Source: Betaproteobacteria bacterium (GTDB taxonomy: Bacteria; Pseudomonadota; Gammaproteobacteria; Burkholderiales; Casimicrobiaceae). From it: DNA of 64,000 nucleotides. Position numbers and translations under genes: made by a program. The notes under the pieces are model-generated. The model did not search any database. It was not told the origin of the DNA and worked only from the letters and a program-made list of their open reading frames with translations. Positions 46,906 through 56,410 of this stretch are shown piece after piece (the first letter of the stretch is position 1; each line of letters begins with the position of its first letter). Where the stretch lies: NCBI GenBank assembly GCA_016717855.1, contig JADKEV010000001.1:310001-374000 (forward strand). The letters are read 5' to 3'.

Positions 46906-48008
46906 TCAGGATTTCCGCGTGTCGAACGCGTCGCGCAGCGCGTCGCCGATGAAAGTCAGCAGCAGCAACGTCAGCACGAGAACGGCGAACGTGGGCATCG
47001 AGATCCACCATGCATCGAGGTTCTCCTTGCCTTCGCGCAGCAGTTGTCCGAGCGACGGCAGCCGCGGCACGCCCAGGCCCAGGAAATCGAGCGAGGTCAG
47101 GAACAGGATCGCCGCGCTCATCCGGAACGGCAGGAAGGTGATCACCGGCGTCATCGAGTTGGGCAGCACGTGCCGGCGGATGATCTGCCAGTTCGACAGC
47201 CCCATCGCCCGCGCCGCCTTGACGAACTCGAGGTTGCGATTGCGCAGGAACTCGGCGCGCACGTAGTCGGAGAGCGAAATCCAGCCGAACAGCGCGAACA
47301 CGCAGAGCAGGACGAGCAGGGACGGCTCCAGGATGGAGGCCACGATGATCAGCACGTAGAGCTCGGGAATCGCGTTCCAGATCTCGATCACGCGCTGCGT
47401 CGCCAGGTCGACGCGGCCGCCGAAGTAACCCTGGACCGCACCGATCAGGATGCCCAGCAGCGTCCCGGCGATGGTCAGCGCCAGCCCGAAGTAGATGCTG
47501 ATGCGAAACCCGTACAGGAGGCGCGCCACCATGTCGCGGCCCGCGGGATCGGTGCCCAGCCAGCGGCCGTCGTCGGGGGGCGCGGGATCCGCCGCGCTCG
47601 CGAAGTAGTTGAGCGCGTTGGCGTCGTACTGGTTGAAGGTGAACAGCGCCCAGTTTCCCGGCTTGCTGAACTGTTCGCGGATCAGCGGATCGTGCCACTC
47701 GGTCGGCGTCTTGAAGTCGCCGCCGAACGCGGTCTCGGGCGGATTGCTCAAGATCGGGAAATACCAGTTCCCGGCGTAGCGGGCCACCAGCGGCCGGTCG
47801 TTGGACACCAGCTCGGCGAAGGTGGCGACCACCAGCACCGACAGGAACACCAGCAGCGACACGAAGCCCAGCCGGTTGCGCTTGAAGCGCGCCCAGGCGC
47901 GCTGGTTGGGGGAGCGCGAGACCGCGGCCAGCGGGTCGGCGCCGGCGGCACGCGCGGCGAAGGCGTCAGCGACGGGGCGTCCGGCGCGCCGGCGGCCTGC
48001 CCGCTCAT
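46906..48008 (-). CDS. yejE: Peptide ABC transporter permease YejE, probable frameshift near the start
   Basis: The certain part runs from GTG 47862 to 46906 (318 codons) with the YejE loop ELVSNDRPLVARYAGNWYFP, about five further helices and the EAA motif region (EFVKAARAMGLSNWQII). The family's N-terminal SPNQRAWARFKRNRLGF is in frame just upstream of 47862, but no ATG, GTG or TTG precedes it there. The only good start, ATG 48008 overlapping the yejB stop (MSGQAAGAPDAP), is in another frame. One missing base in the CCCC-rich stretch around 47930-47990 would join them. Confidence 0.85.
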
Positions 48009-49042
48009 TTGGCCACCGCCGCGAACTGGACCCGCCGGTCGACGACGACGTAGAGCAGGTCGCCGACCAGCTTGACCACCAGCCCGATCAGCGTGAAGAA
48101 GTACAGCGTGCCCAGCACGACCGGATAGTCGCGGCGGATCAGCGATTCGTACGACAGCAGCCCCAGCCCGTCGAGCGAAAACAGCGTCTCGATCAGCAGC
48201 GACCCGGCGAAGAACGCGCCGACGAAGGCGGCCGGAAAGCCGGTGACGATGGGAATCAGCGCGTTGCGGAACACGTGCTTGTAGAGCACGCGCTTTTCCG
48301 ACAGGCCCTTGGCGCGGGCCACCAGCACATACTGCTTCCTGATCTCCTCGACGAACGTGTTCTTGGTCAGCATCGTCACCACGGCCAGGCTGCCGATCGC
48401 GAAGCAGATCAACGGCAGCGTCAGGTGCCAGAGATAGTCGGTGATGCGCCCCCACCAGGAGAGCTCGGCCCAGTTGTCCGACACCAGGCCGCGCAGCGGG
48501 AACCAGTCGAGGAACGTGCCCCCGGCGAAGAGCACGATCAGCAGCACGCCGAGCACGAAGCCCGGTATCGCGTAGCCGATCAGCACCAGCAGCGTGGTCG
48601 CCGTGTCGAAGCGGCTGCCCTCCTTCATCGCCTTGCCGATGCCCAGCGGAATCGACACCAGGTAGGAAATCAGGAAAGTCCAGAGCCCGAGGCTGAGCGA
48701 GACCGGCAGCTTCTCCTTGATCAGGCCCCAGACGTCCTTGTTGCGCATGAAGCTCTTGCCCAGGTCGAAAGTCGCGAAGCTCTTCATCATCGAGACGTAG
48801 CGCTCCAGCGGCGGCTTGTCGAAACCGTACAGCGCCCTGAGTTCGGCGAGCTGCTTGGCGTCGACATCCCGGCGCGCGTTGCCGCGGCCGACGCCTTCGC
48901 CGTCGGGGCCGGCGCTCATCTCGGCGAGCAACTGCTCGACCGGCCCGCCCGGCACGAACTGGATGATGACGAACGTCAGCGTCAGCGCGCCGATCAGCGT
49001 CGGGATCATCAGCAGCAGCCGCTTGAGGATGTAGATCAGCAT
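48005..49042 (-). CDS. yejB: Peptide ABC transporter permease YejB
   Basis: 345 residues with six membrane helices. The N-terminal MLIYILKRLLLMIPTLIGAL and PGGPVEQLLAE are typical of the YejB/DppB group, and YejB's insert between helices 1 and 2 is present. The coupling EAA loop is QYVLVARAKGLSEKRVLYKHVFRNALIP. It pairs with YejE to form the channel. The stop overlaps an ATG belonging to yejE (ATGA), and the gene follows yejA by 10 bp. Confidence 0.95.
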   Translation of the reverse strand: MLIYILKRLLLMIPTLIGALTLTFVIIQFVPGGPVEQLLAEMSAGPDGEGVGRGNARRDVDAKQLAELRALYGFDKPPLERYVSMMKSFATFDLGKSFMRNKDVWGLIKEKLPVSLSLGLWTFLISYLVSIPLGIGKAMKEGSRFDTATTLLVLIGYAIPGFVLGVLLIVLFAGGTFLDWFPLRGLVSDNWAELSWWGRITDYLWHLTLPLICFAIGSLAVVTMLTKNTFVEEIRKQYVLVARAKGLSEKRVLYKHVFRNALIPIVTGFPAAFVGAFFAGSLLIETLFSLDGLGLLSYESLIRRDYPVVLGTLYFFTLIGLVVKLVGDLLYVVVDRRVQFAAVAK

Positions 49043-49052
49043 GGGACGGTCC

Positions 49053-51032
49053 TCATCGCTTCGACGGATCCTTGATCCACCAGGTGGTGATGGCGATCGC
49101 CGGCCAGATGTCGAGGGCGCTGTCCATCGTATAGTTCTTCGGCAGCTTGTCGGGCATGCCGAACTTGTCCCAGTACGACATCCGGTAGGTTCCCGAATAC
49201 AGGTCGGGGACCGCATAGAAATTCCAGATGACGACGCGGTCCAGCGCCCGGCAGGCATCGCGTAGCGCTTCGAGCGTCTGCGCCCGCGCCATGGTGTCGA
49301 GCAGGTGATCGACCGCCGGACTTTTCACGCCCGACATGTTGTTCGATCCCGGCGCGTCGGCGGTCGCGCTGCTGTACTGGTCGCGCAACTCGCCGATCTT
49401 GGGTAGCGTGAAATCGGAAGTCCGCACCTTGACCATGTCGAAGTCGAAGGCTTCGGTTCGCTTGGTCATGATCGCGTAGTCGACCTCGCGTTCCTTCATG
49501 TTGATGCCGAGCTTGTCGAAGTTGCGGCGCCACGCCGCTTCGAACCTGGAACTGCGGCCGATATCCTCCAGGTACTCGAACTCGAACGCTTCGCCGCGCG
49601 CATTGCGCAGCTTGCCGTCGGCCGCGATCTTCCAGCCCGCCTGTTCGAGCAGCGCGCGCGCCTTCAACAGGTTCTCCCGGACCGCGTTGGGACCGGTGTC
49701 GGTCCGCGGCGGCTCCCACGCGGGGCCGAAGACCTCGGGCGGCAATTGCGCGCGGAACGGCTCCAGCAACGCCAGTTCCCCGGGGCCGGGCACGCCCGTC
49801 GCAGCGAATTCGGAATTGGAAAAGATGCTCTTGGTGCGCGTGTACTGGCGGTAGGTGTTCACCATGTTGAAGTCGTACGTGTAGTTCAGCGCCTCGCGCA
49901 CGCGCCGGTCCTGGAACAGCGGCCGGCGCAGGTTCAGGAAGTACCCCTGCAGGCCGGCGCCGAAGCCGTTTTCGAAGACCTGCTTCTTGATGCGCCCGTC
50001 GCGCCATTTCGCGCCTTCGTGCGAGCGCGCCCAGCGCCGCGCAGAGAATTCCTGGATCAGGTCGAATTCGCCGGCCTTGAACGCTTCCATGGTGACCGCG
50101 CGGTCCTGGTAGTAGCGGTAGACGACACGGTCGAAATTGAAGAAGCCGCGGGTCGCGCCGAGGTCGCGCGCCCAATAGTCGGGGCGCCGCGCGAAGTCGA
50201 TCCGGCGGCCCGAGTCGGTCCGGGCGATCGTGTACGGGCCGGTGGTGACGGGATGCTCATGGATGATCTGGTCGAACGGCTTCGGGTTCCCATCGGGACC
50301 CGCACCCCACTTTCGCGAAAAGACCGGCATCCGCGTGCCGAGATTGATGATGGTGTTGGCCGCGCGCTCCTTGAGGTCAAAGCGGACCGTGCGCGCATCG
50401 ATGATGGTCGCCGAGGCGGTGCCGGACAGGCGCGAGCGCCGGATCGGGTCGGCCAGCTTGCTGGTCAGGACGTCGAACGAATACTTGACGTCCGTGGCCG
50501 TCACCGGATCGCCGTTGTTGAACGCCGCCTTGGGGTGCAGGCGGAAGGTGATCGACGACAGGTCGGGAGCGACCAGCATTTCCTCGGCCAGCAGGCCGTA
50601 GACCGTCCCCGGCTCGTCGGCGCCCGCGACGGTGAGCGTCTCGAACATGAAGTTCATCACCCCCGCCGGCGCCAGCCCTTTGATGGTAAACGGGTTGAAC
50701 TTGTCGAAGCTGGTGCGGCGGTCGGGATTGGCCAGATAGAGGGTGCCGCCCTTCGGCGCCTCCGGATTCACGTAGCCGAAGTGCGTGAAACCACGGGGGT
50801 ACTTGGGCTCGCCGTACGTGGCGAAGGCGTGGGGCCACGTCACTTCGGCGGTCGCCTCGGCCGCGACGGCTGCGGCGGATGTGGCCTTGGCGGACGAGGG
50901 CGCAGACGCTGCAGCCGGCGCTTGCGCAGCAGCCGCGACGAATAGCGGCGCCGCGAGCGCCAGCGCCAAGCAGACCGGTAGCAACCGCCGCAGCGGCGCG
51001 ACGCTTCCCGGAAGAAGCCCGCCCCGGGTCAT
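49053..51032 (-). CDS. yejA: Peptide ABC transporter periplasmic binding protein YejA
   Basis: 659 residues from ATG 51032; the frame is open to 51215 but the extension is REP sequence. The signal peptide is followed by an Ala-rich spacer, then the SBP-family-5 body: HAFATYGEPKYPRGFTHFGY, PEAPKGGTLYLANP, a YSFDVLTSKLADP segment and REALNYTYDFNMVN. It binds oligopeptides (in other bacteria also microcin C) and delivers them to YejBEF. It is the first gene of the operon. A REP pair lies just upstream. Confidence 0.93.
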   Translation of the reverse strand: MTRGGLLPGSVAPLRRLLPVCLALALAAPLFVAAAAQAPAAASAPSSAKATSAAAVAAEATAEVTWPHAFATYGEPKYPRGFTHFGYVNPEAPKGGTLYLANPDRRTSFDKFNPFTIKGLAPAGVMNFMFETLTVAGADEPGTVYGLLAEEMLVAPDLSSITFRLHPKAAFNNGDPVTATDVKYSFDVLTSKLADPIRRSRLSGTASATIIDARTVRFDLKERAANTIINLGTRMPVFSRKWGAGPDGNPKPFDQIIHEHPVTTGPYTIARTDSGRRIDFARRPDYWARDLGATRGFFNFDRVVYRYYQDRAVTMEAFKAGEFDLIQEFSARRWARSHEGAKWRDGRIKKQVFENGFGAGLQGYFLNLRRPLFQDRRVREALNYTYDFNMVNTYRQYTRTKSIFSNSEFAATGVPGPGELALLEPFRAQLPPEVFGPAWEPPRTDTGPNAVRENLLKARALLEQAGWKIAADGKLRNARGEAFEFEYLEDIGRSSRFEAAWRRNFDKLGINMKEREVDYAIMTKRTEAFDFDMVKVRTSDFTLPKIGELRDQYSSATADAPGSNNMSGVKSPAVDHLLDTMARAQTLEALRDACRALDRVVIWNFYAVPDLYSGTYRMSYWDKFGMPDKLPKNYTMDSALDIWPAIAITTWWIKDPSKR

Positions 51033-51185
51033 GCGCAACAGATGAACGCGGGAGCTTCCCCGCAACCGCAACGACGACACCCTGAACTCACCGATCCCCC
51101 AGCAAACGGATTTGCGCCCGATGATCGCCGTTTTCGGCGGGGATCGCAATCGATTCGTTGGGGCCTGGTAATCAGTAGCCGCTCC

Positions 51186-51360
51186 GTAGGATGGGTGGAG
51201 CGCAGCGATACCCATCGCGTCGCGGATGCGCCGCGCATCTCGAAAGCAACCCGGCGGCTGGTAAACGGCCGCGAAGCAGTTGCTCGGCCGGCATTCGTGA
51301 GTGGCGCTTCCACGACGAGGGGGGGGGGTGATGGGTATCGCTGCGCTCCACCCATCCTAC
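51186..51360. repeat. REPIN-like element: two REP units in inverted orientation
   Basis: Units at 51186-51216 (plus) and 51330-51360 (minus), separated by 113 bp, fill the 434-bp space between yejA and the aromatic operon. A run of ten G directly precedes the right unit. The core is not evidently related to those at 3.4 and 56.1 kb. Confidence 0.8.
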
Positions 51361-51466
51361 GGGTCTACTCCCATGCGGTCTGCGGTCCTGCATTCGGGAC
51401 AAGGTATGCTACTGCCTGGCGGCGGTGCGCTACCCTGCACACGCCGCACCCACCAAGGAGAAACCG

Positions 51467-52456
51467 ATGATCCACTGCCGCGCGCTGCTGACCGCCGTCG
51501 CCCTGAGTTGCACGCTGCCCGCCTGGGCGCAGACCGCGCCCGCCGCCGACGCGGGCTATCCGTCGCGCACGATCACGATGATCGTGTCGTTCCCGCCCGG
51601 CGCCGGGGCGGACCTGACCGCCCGCACGGTCGCGCAGAAACTGACCGAATCGATGGGGCAGCCGGTGGTCGTCGACAACCGCGGCGGCGCCAACGGCATC
51701 GTGGGCACCAGCGCGGTTGCCAAGGCCGCGCCGGACGGCTACACCATCCTGCTTACCGACCGCGGCGCGCTGGGAATCAACCCGAGCACTTACAAGAAGC
51801 TCGCTTACGATCCGCTGAAGGACTTCGAGTACATTTCCATCGCCGCAGTCGGCGCCTACGTGCTGGCGGTGAAGGCCGATCTGCCCGCGAAGACCTACGC
51901 AGAATTACTGCAGCTCGCCAAGGCCAAGCCCGGCGCCGTCAACTACGGCAGCTTTGGCGTCGGCTCGATGCCGCAGCTCAACATGGAAGCGTTCAAGGCA
52001 CGGCAGGGCGTCAACATGGCCCACATCCCGTACAAGGGCGGCGCGCAGGTCGCGGCCGCCCTGCTCACCGGCGAAGTCGACGTCGCGCTGCTGACCGCGC
52101 CCTCGCTGGTCGGACCGATGAAGGCGGGCAAGGTCCGGCCGCTGGCGGTGGGGGCGCCCACGCGCTCGGCGCTGCTGCCCGACGTGCCGACGATGACCGA
52201 AGTCGGCGGCGGCGACGACACGTTCGTCCCGACCTGGTTCGGCTTCGCCGCCCCGGCCGGCACGCCGCGCGCGATCGTCAGCAAGCTGAACGCCGAGATC
52301 AGGAAGGCGCTGGCGCAGAAGGATGTCGCCGAGCGCCTGGCCGGCGCGGGGCTGGAAGCCACCGGCAGCTCGTCCGAGGAAATGGCCGAGACGGTCAAGC
52401 GCGACATCGCGCGCTTCGGCGCGCTGGTCAAGACGATCGGCATCGAGCCGGAATGA
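51467..52456 (+). CDS. Bug/TctC-family periplasmic solute-binding protein
   Basis: 329 residues. Signal peptide ends PAWAQT. Family hallmarks are YPSRTITMIVSFPPGAGADLTAR, VVDNRGGANGIVGTSAVAKAAPDGYT and the IPYKGGAQVAAALLTGEVD loop. Such proteins serve tripartite tricarboxylate transporters and bind carboxylates; one of them, TphC, binds terephthalate. AAGGAG lies 7 bases before ATG 51467. It leads an operon of aromatic-degradation genes, so an aromatic acid ligand is likely. No TctA/B membrane genes are adjacent. Confidence 0.9.
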   Translation: MIHCRALLTAVALSCTLPAWAQTAPAADAGYPSRTITMIVSFPPGAGADLTARTVAQKLTESMGQPVVVDNRGGANGIVGTSAVAKAAPDGYTILLTDRGALGINPSTYKKLAYDPLKDFEYISIAAVGAYVLAVKADLPAKTYAELLQLAKAKPGAVNYGSFGVGSMPQLNMEAFKARQGVNMAHIPYKGGAQVAAALLTGEVDVALLTAPSLVGPMKAGKVRPLAVGAPTRSALLPDVPTMTEVGGGDDTFVPTWFGFAAPAGTPRAIVSKLNAEIRKALAQKDVAERLAGAGLEATGSSSEEMAETVKRDIARFGALVKTIGIEPE

Positions 52457-53445
52457 CCCGCCGCTCCATCACCATCGCGGCCTGGGACTACGACCGGGTG
52501 CGCGCGATCATGGACGGCCGCGTCGCCGTCGAAGGCTGCGACGTGAACTTCCTGCCGCTGGCGCCCGAGGAGTGCTTCCATCGCACGTACCTCAACCGCG
52601 AGTTCGAGGTCGCCGAGATCGGCTTTTCGCCGCACCTGATCGCGCTCTCGCGCGGGACCAACGACTACGTCGCGCTGCCAATCTTCCTGTCGCGGATGTA
52701 CCGGCATTCGGCGATCTACATCCGCACCGACCGCGGCATCGCGACGGCGGCCGACCTGCACGGCAAACGGGTGGGCGTGCCCGAGTACCAGATGTCGGCA
52801 GCGATGTGGGCGCGCGGGATGGTGCAGGACGATCACGGCGTGCCGCCCGCCGCGATGCGCTGGTTCCAGGGCGGGCTGGAAGTGCCCGGCCGCAAGGACA
52901 AGTTCCCGCTCAACCTGCCCGCAGGTTTTCCGCTCGCGCCCGTCCCCGAAGGCGCGACGCTCTCCGGGATGCTGGCCGCGGGCGAGCTCGACGCGGTGTT
53001 CTCGGCGCGCGCGCCATCCTGCTACCGGCAGCCCGGCGTGCCGGTGGCGCGCCTCTTTGAGGACTACGCCAGCGCCGAGCGCGCGTATGCGAAGCGCACC
53101 GGCATCTTCCCGATCATGCACGCGCTTGGCGTGCGCGCCGACGTGCTGGCCGCCGCGCCGTGGCTGGCAATGAGCCTGTGCAAGGCGTTCGGACAGGCGA
53201 AGAAACTCGCGGACCAGGACCTGTTCGAGGTCACCGCGCTCAAGATCGGCCTGCCATGGATCGGCGACGAGGCGATGCGCACCCGCGAATTGATGGGCGA
53301 GGATTTCTGGCCGTACGGCGTCGAACCCAACCGGCGGACACTGGAGACGATGGCGCGCTATTCGTTCGAGCAGGGGCTGGCGACGCGGCTGCTGGCTGTC
53401 GAGGAGATGTTCGCGCCGGCATCGCTGGAGGCGATCAAGGTATGA
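52453..53445 (+). CDS. 4,5-dihydroxyphthalate decarboxylase-like (Pht5 family) protein
   Basis: 330 residues, no signal peptide. The fold is that of type-2 periplasmic binding proteins (TAADLHGKRVGVPEYQMSAAM) but cytosolic. Family-specific stretches are LPLAPEECFHRTYLNREFEV, FLSRMYRHSAIYI and the C-terminal FWPYGVEPNRRTLE, as in 4,5-dihydroxyphthalate decarboxylase. It overlaps both neighbours by ATGA. The actual substrate is unknown, but the operon points to a hydroxylated aromatic carboxylate. Confidence 0.8.
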   Translation: MTRRSITIAAWDYDRVRAIMDGRVAVEGCDVNFLPLAPEECFHRTYLNREFEVAEIGFSPHLIALSRGTNDYVALPIFLSRMYRHSAIYIRTDRGIATAADLHGKRVGVPEYQMSAAMWARGMVQDDHGVPPAAMRWFQGGLEVPGRKDKFPLNLPAGFPLAPVPEGATLSGMLAAGELDAVFSARAPSCYRQPGVPVARLFEDYASAERAYAKRTGIFPIMHALGVRADVLAAAPWLAMSLCKAFGQAKKLADQDLFEVTALKIGLPWIGDEAMRTRELMGEDFWPYGVEPNRRTLETMARYSFEQGLATRLLAVEEMFAPASLEAIKV

Positions 53446-54398
53446 GCCAGGCGGCGATGCTGGTATGTGCCTCGCACAGCCCGCTGATGCTGGTCGACAT
53501 GCCGCGCTCGGCGCCCGACAGCCAGGACTTCGTGGCGCGGGCGGAAGAAGTCCGGGCGCGGGTCGCGCGCTTCGCGCCGGATCTGGTCGTCGTGTTCGGC
53601 CCCGATCACTTCAACGGGTTCTTCTTCGACCTGATGCCGGTGTTCTGCATCGGCGCCGCCGCCGAGAGCACCGAGGACTGGCAGCTCCCGCGCTGCGAAC
53701 TCAACGTCCCCTCGGCCCTGGCGCTCGACTGTGTCGAGCACCTGCGCGCCGCCGGCGTCGACGTGGCGCTGTCGTGGCGGATGAAGGCCGACCACGGGAT
53801 CACGATTCCGCTCAAGCTCTTCACCGGCCTGCCGCCGGCGCTGCCCGTGCTGCCCATCTTCGTCAACTGCGCGGCGCCGCCGCGCGCGGCGTTCCGGCGC
53901 GTGGGCCGGCTGGGCGAGGAAGTCGGGAAGTTCCTCGCGACGCTGGACCGGCGCGTGCTCGTCCTGGGGTCGGGCGGACTCTCGCACGACCCGCCCACGC
54001 CGCACTTCGCCGACGCGCCACCGGAAGTGCGCAAGCGGCTGCTCGAGCGCAACACGCCGAGCGCGGCCGACTACCGGGCGCGCGAAGCGCGGGTGATCCG
54101 CGCGGCGCGCGCGATGGCCGACGGCACTGACGGCGGCGGCCCGTGCCGGCGGCCGGACGAGTCCTGGGACCGCGCGGTGATCGCCGCGCTGGAAGCCGGC
54201 GCGACGGACGCCTATGATGGGATGACCGACGCGGACATCGATCGCGAGGCGGGTTTCGGCGGCCATGAAATCCGCTGCTGGATCGCCGCCTGCGCGGCCA
54301 TGCGCGAGCTGGGCGGCCCCCGCCCCCGGCTCGATTACTACCGGCTGGTCCCCGAGTGGATCACCGGGATGGGTTTGATGACAGCGGGAGAACCATGA
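53442..54398 (+). CDS. mhpB: MhpB-type class III extradiol ring-cleavage dioxygenase
   Basis: 318 residues, aligning over its full length with E. coli MhpB (314). Conserved His residues are H12 (CASHSPLM), H56 (FGPDHFNGFFFDLMPVFC), H118 (KADHGITIP) and H182 (GSGGLSHDPP); two of these and a Glu bind Fe(II). The C-terminal IPEWI-like VPEWITGMG is also shared. MhpB cleaves 2,3-dihydroxyphenylpropionate meta to the hydroxyls. It is coupled by ATGA on both sides. The true catechol substrate may differ from MhpB's. Confidence 0.88.
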   Translation: MSQAAMLVCASHSPLMLVDMPRSAPDSQDFVARAEEVRARVARFAPDLVVVFGPDHFNGFFFDLMPVFCIGAAAESTEDWQLPRCELNVPSALALDCVEHLRAAGVDVALSWRMKADHGITIPLKLFTGLPPALPVLPIFVNCAAPPRAAFRRVGRLGEEVGKFLATLDRRVLVLGSGGLSHDPPTPHFADAPPEVRKRLLERNTPSAADYRAREARVIRAARAMADGTDGGGPCRRPDESWDRAVIAALEAGATDAYDGMTDADIDREAGFGGHEIRCWIAACAAMRELGGPRPRLDYYRLVPEWITGMGLMTAGEP

Positions 54399-55148
54399 GC
54401 ACGACACCAAGAAGACACGCCGGCACGGCGGCCGCCCCCTACGCCGCGGTGCGCGACCTGGTGGTGGCCAATCGCATCCTCGCCAACGAGGGCATCCTGG
54501 ACGCTTTCGGGCACGTGAGCGCCCGCCATCCCGTGAATCCCGCGCGCTACCTGATCTCGCGTTCGCAAGCGCCTTCGCTGGTCCAGGGCGAGGACATCGT
54601 AGTGCTGGACCTGGACAGCAATCCGGTCGGCGAAGTCACCGCGGCGCTGTACCTGGAGCGCTTCATCCACGGCGAAATCTACAAACGGCGCCCGGACGTG
54701 CAGGCGATCGTGCACAGCCATTCGCCGACGACGATCCCGTTCGGCGTCACGCGCGTGAAGATGCGGCCCATCTGCCACATGGGCGGCTTCCTGGGCGACG
54801 AGGCGCCGATCTTCGACATCCGCAATCACGTGAAGCACTCCGACATGCTGGTGCGCAACGCCGCGCTGGGTGTGGCGCTCGCCGGACGCGCTGGGGCCGA
54901 ACGCGGTGGCGCTGATGCGCGGGCACGGCAACGTCGTCGTCGCCGCCGACATCAAGGCCGTCGTGTACCGCGCGGTCTACTGCGAAGTCAACGCGCGGCT
55001 GCAACTGCAGGCGTTGCAGCTCGATCCGCGGCCGCGCTACCTGTCGGACACCGAAGCGCAGCAGTCCGACGCGACCAACATGAAAGTCGTCGGCCGGCCG
55101 TGGCGCTACTGGGCGGAGCGCGCGGGCTGCGCCGATCTGCTCGACTGA
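54395..55148 (+). CDS. Class II aldolase/adducin-family protein, apparent frameshift
   Basis: Two frames cover one protein of about 250 residues. The first, from ATG 54395, gives RDLVVANRILANEGILDAFG, the zinc-ligand pair HSHSPTTIPFG, and DMLVRNAALGVALA. At about 54890 the sense continues in the next frame as DALGPNAVALMRGHGNVVVA to the stop at 55148. Removing one G in GCCGGACGCG restores VALADALGPNAV. Members include sugar-phosphate epimerases and the aldolase-fold 3,4-dihydroxyphthalate decarboxylase PhtC; the operon favours a decarboxylase-type role. Confidence 0.82.
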
Positions 55149-55163
55149 CGGGGATGGGACGCG

Positions 55164-56069
55164 ATGGATAACGCCGGCCGGGCGAGGGATCATGCGACCG
55201 CTCATGCGACGGGGTACGCGATCTCAGGCGCCGCCGGCGACGGGCCGGCGGTGCGCATCTTCTACCGGCTGTTCGGCCAGCCTGGCGCGACGCCGGTGCT
55301 GATCGTCCACGGGCTGTCGTTCTTTTCCTTCGACTGGATCGGCCCCGCGGCGCGGCTGGCGACCGACCGCCAGGTCGCTGTGCTGGACATGCGCGGCTTC
55401 GGCGACTCGGACTGGCCGGGCGGCTACTCGCTCGCCGCGCACGCCGCCGACATCGTCGCCGTGCTCGATCACCTGGGCTGGCAGAAGGCGATCCTGATCG
55501 GGCACTCGCTGGGCGGACGGCACAGCGCGGTCGCGGCGGCGCGCCATCCGGAGCGCTTCGCCGGGCTGGTGCTGGTCGACTACACGCCCGAGAATGCGCC
55601 GGAAGGCGCGGCGCGCGTGGCCAAGAGGACCGCGTCGACCCCCGACGCGTTTGCGTCGATCGACGAGGCGATGCGCTGGTCGGGGATCGACCCGGCGTCG
55701 GCGCAGGGCGCGCTGAAACGGCCGCGCTTCGAGGCGTATCTCAAGCCCGTGCCGGGCGGATTGATGATCAAGCGCGATCCGCATTTTCGCGACCAGTTCC
55801 GGCGCCAGGTCGAGACGGGCGAGCGGCACAAACCGGAACTGGACATGTGGCAGGTGCTCGGACAGATTGCGTGCCCGACGCTGGTGATCCGCGGCGTGCG
55901 CTCCGACATGTTCGTGGCCGCAGCGGCACCCAAGGTGCTGGCGGCGAATCGGAATTTCCGTCTCGTGGAAGTCGACGCGGGACACAATGTCGCCGGCGAC
56001 AATCCGGAGGCGTTTCATGCCGAGGTCCGGCGCTTCCTGGATAGCGGGTCCGGCCACGGACCGACGTAG
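55164..56069 (+). CDS. Alpha/beta hydrolase, MhpC-like
   Basis: 301 residues. Triad: S115 in IGHSLGGRHS, D248 in RGVRSDMF and H274 in DAGHNV. The oxyanion region LIVHGLSFFSFDW precedes them. In meta-cleavage pathways such an enzyme hydrolyses the C-C bond of the ring-fission product made by an extradiol dioxygenase, here MhpB-type. It begins 15 bp after the aldolase-family gene and is the last gene of the operon; a REPIN follows its stop. Confidence 0.82.
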   Translation: MDNAGRARDHATAHATGYAISGAAGDGPAVRIFYRLFGQPGATPVLIVHGLSFFSFDWIGPAARLATDRQVAVLDMRGFGDSDWPGGYSLAAHAADIVAVLDHLGWQKAILIGHSLGGRHSAVAAARHPERFAGLVLVDYTPENAPEGAARVAKRTASTPDAFASIDEAMRWSGIDPASAQGALKRPRFEAYLKPVPGGLMIKRDPHFRDQFRRQVETGERHKPELDMWQVLGQIACPTLVIRGVRSDMFVAAAAPKVLAANRNFRLVEVDAGHNVAGDNPEAFHAEVRRFLDSGSGHGPT

Positions 56070-56076
56070 GGAGGTC

Positions 56077-56216
56077 GTAGGATGGGTGGAGCGCAGCGAT
56101 ACCCATCTGGTCGAATCGACCGAACGCAGATTCGCGTCACGATTTCCGTTTGCCGGTCGCACGAAGAGATTGTCTCGCATTGGCAGATGGGTATCGCTGC
56201 GCTCCACCCATCCTAC
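56077..56216. repeat. REPIN-like element: two REP units in inverted orientation
   Basis: Units at 56077-56107 (plus) and 56186-56216 (minus) enclose a 78-bp core related to that at 3372-3450, with similar length and a shared right half. It starts 8 bp after the hydrolase stop. Confidence 0.85.
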
Positions 56217-56246
56217 GGTGAAAGGTCGAACTGATCGATAAAAGCC

Positions 56247-56277
56247 AAGGCCGCTCCGGGCAACCGGCAGCGGCCTT
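56247..56277 (-). terminator. Hairpin, probable psiF terminator
   Basis: AAGGCCGCT and AGCGGCCTT form a perfect 9-bp stem with an inner CCGG repeat in the loop; on the minus strand GGCTTTTAT follows. It lies 134 bp after the psiF stop. Confidence 0.5.
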
Positions 56278-56410
56278 GTCATCCGCGGCGCGCCGGAAGT
56301 GGCGCGAGGCGATGGCCTGACACATCGTCTCCCGCGCTCCCTCCGGCAACACTGGCGGCACATACGCGGCGCGCGCCGCGCCTGGCCGCCGCCCGCCGCG
56401 GCACTGCCTG

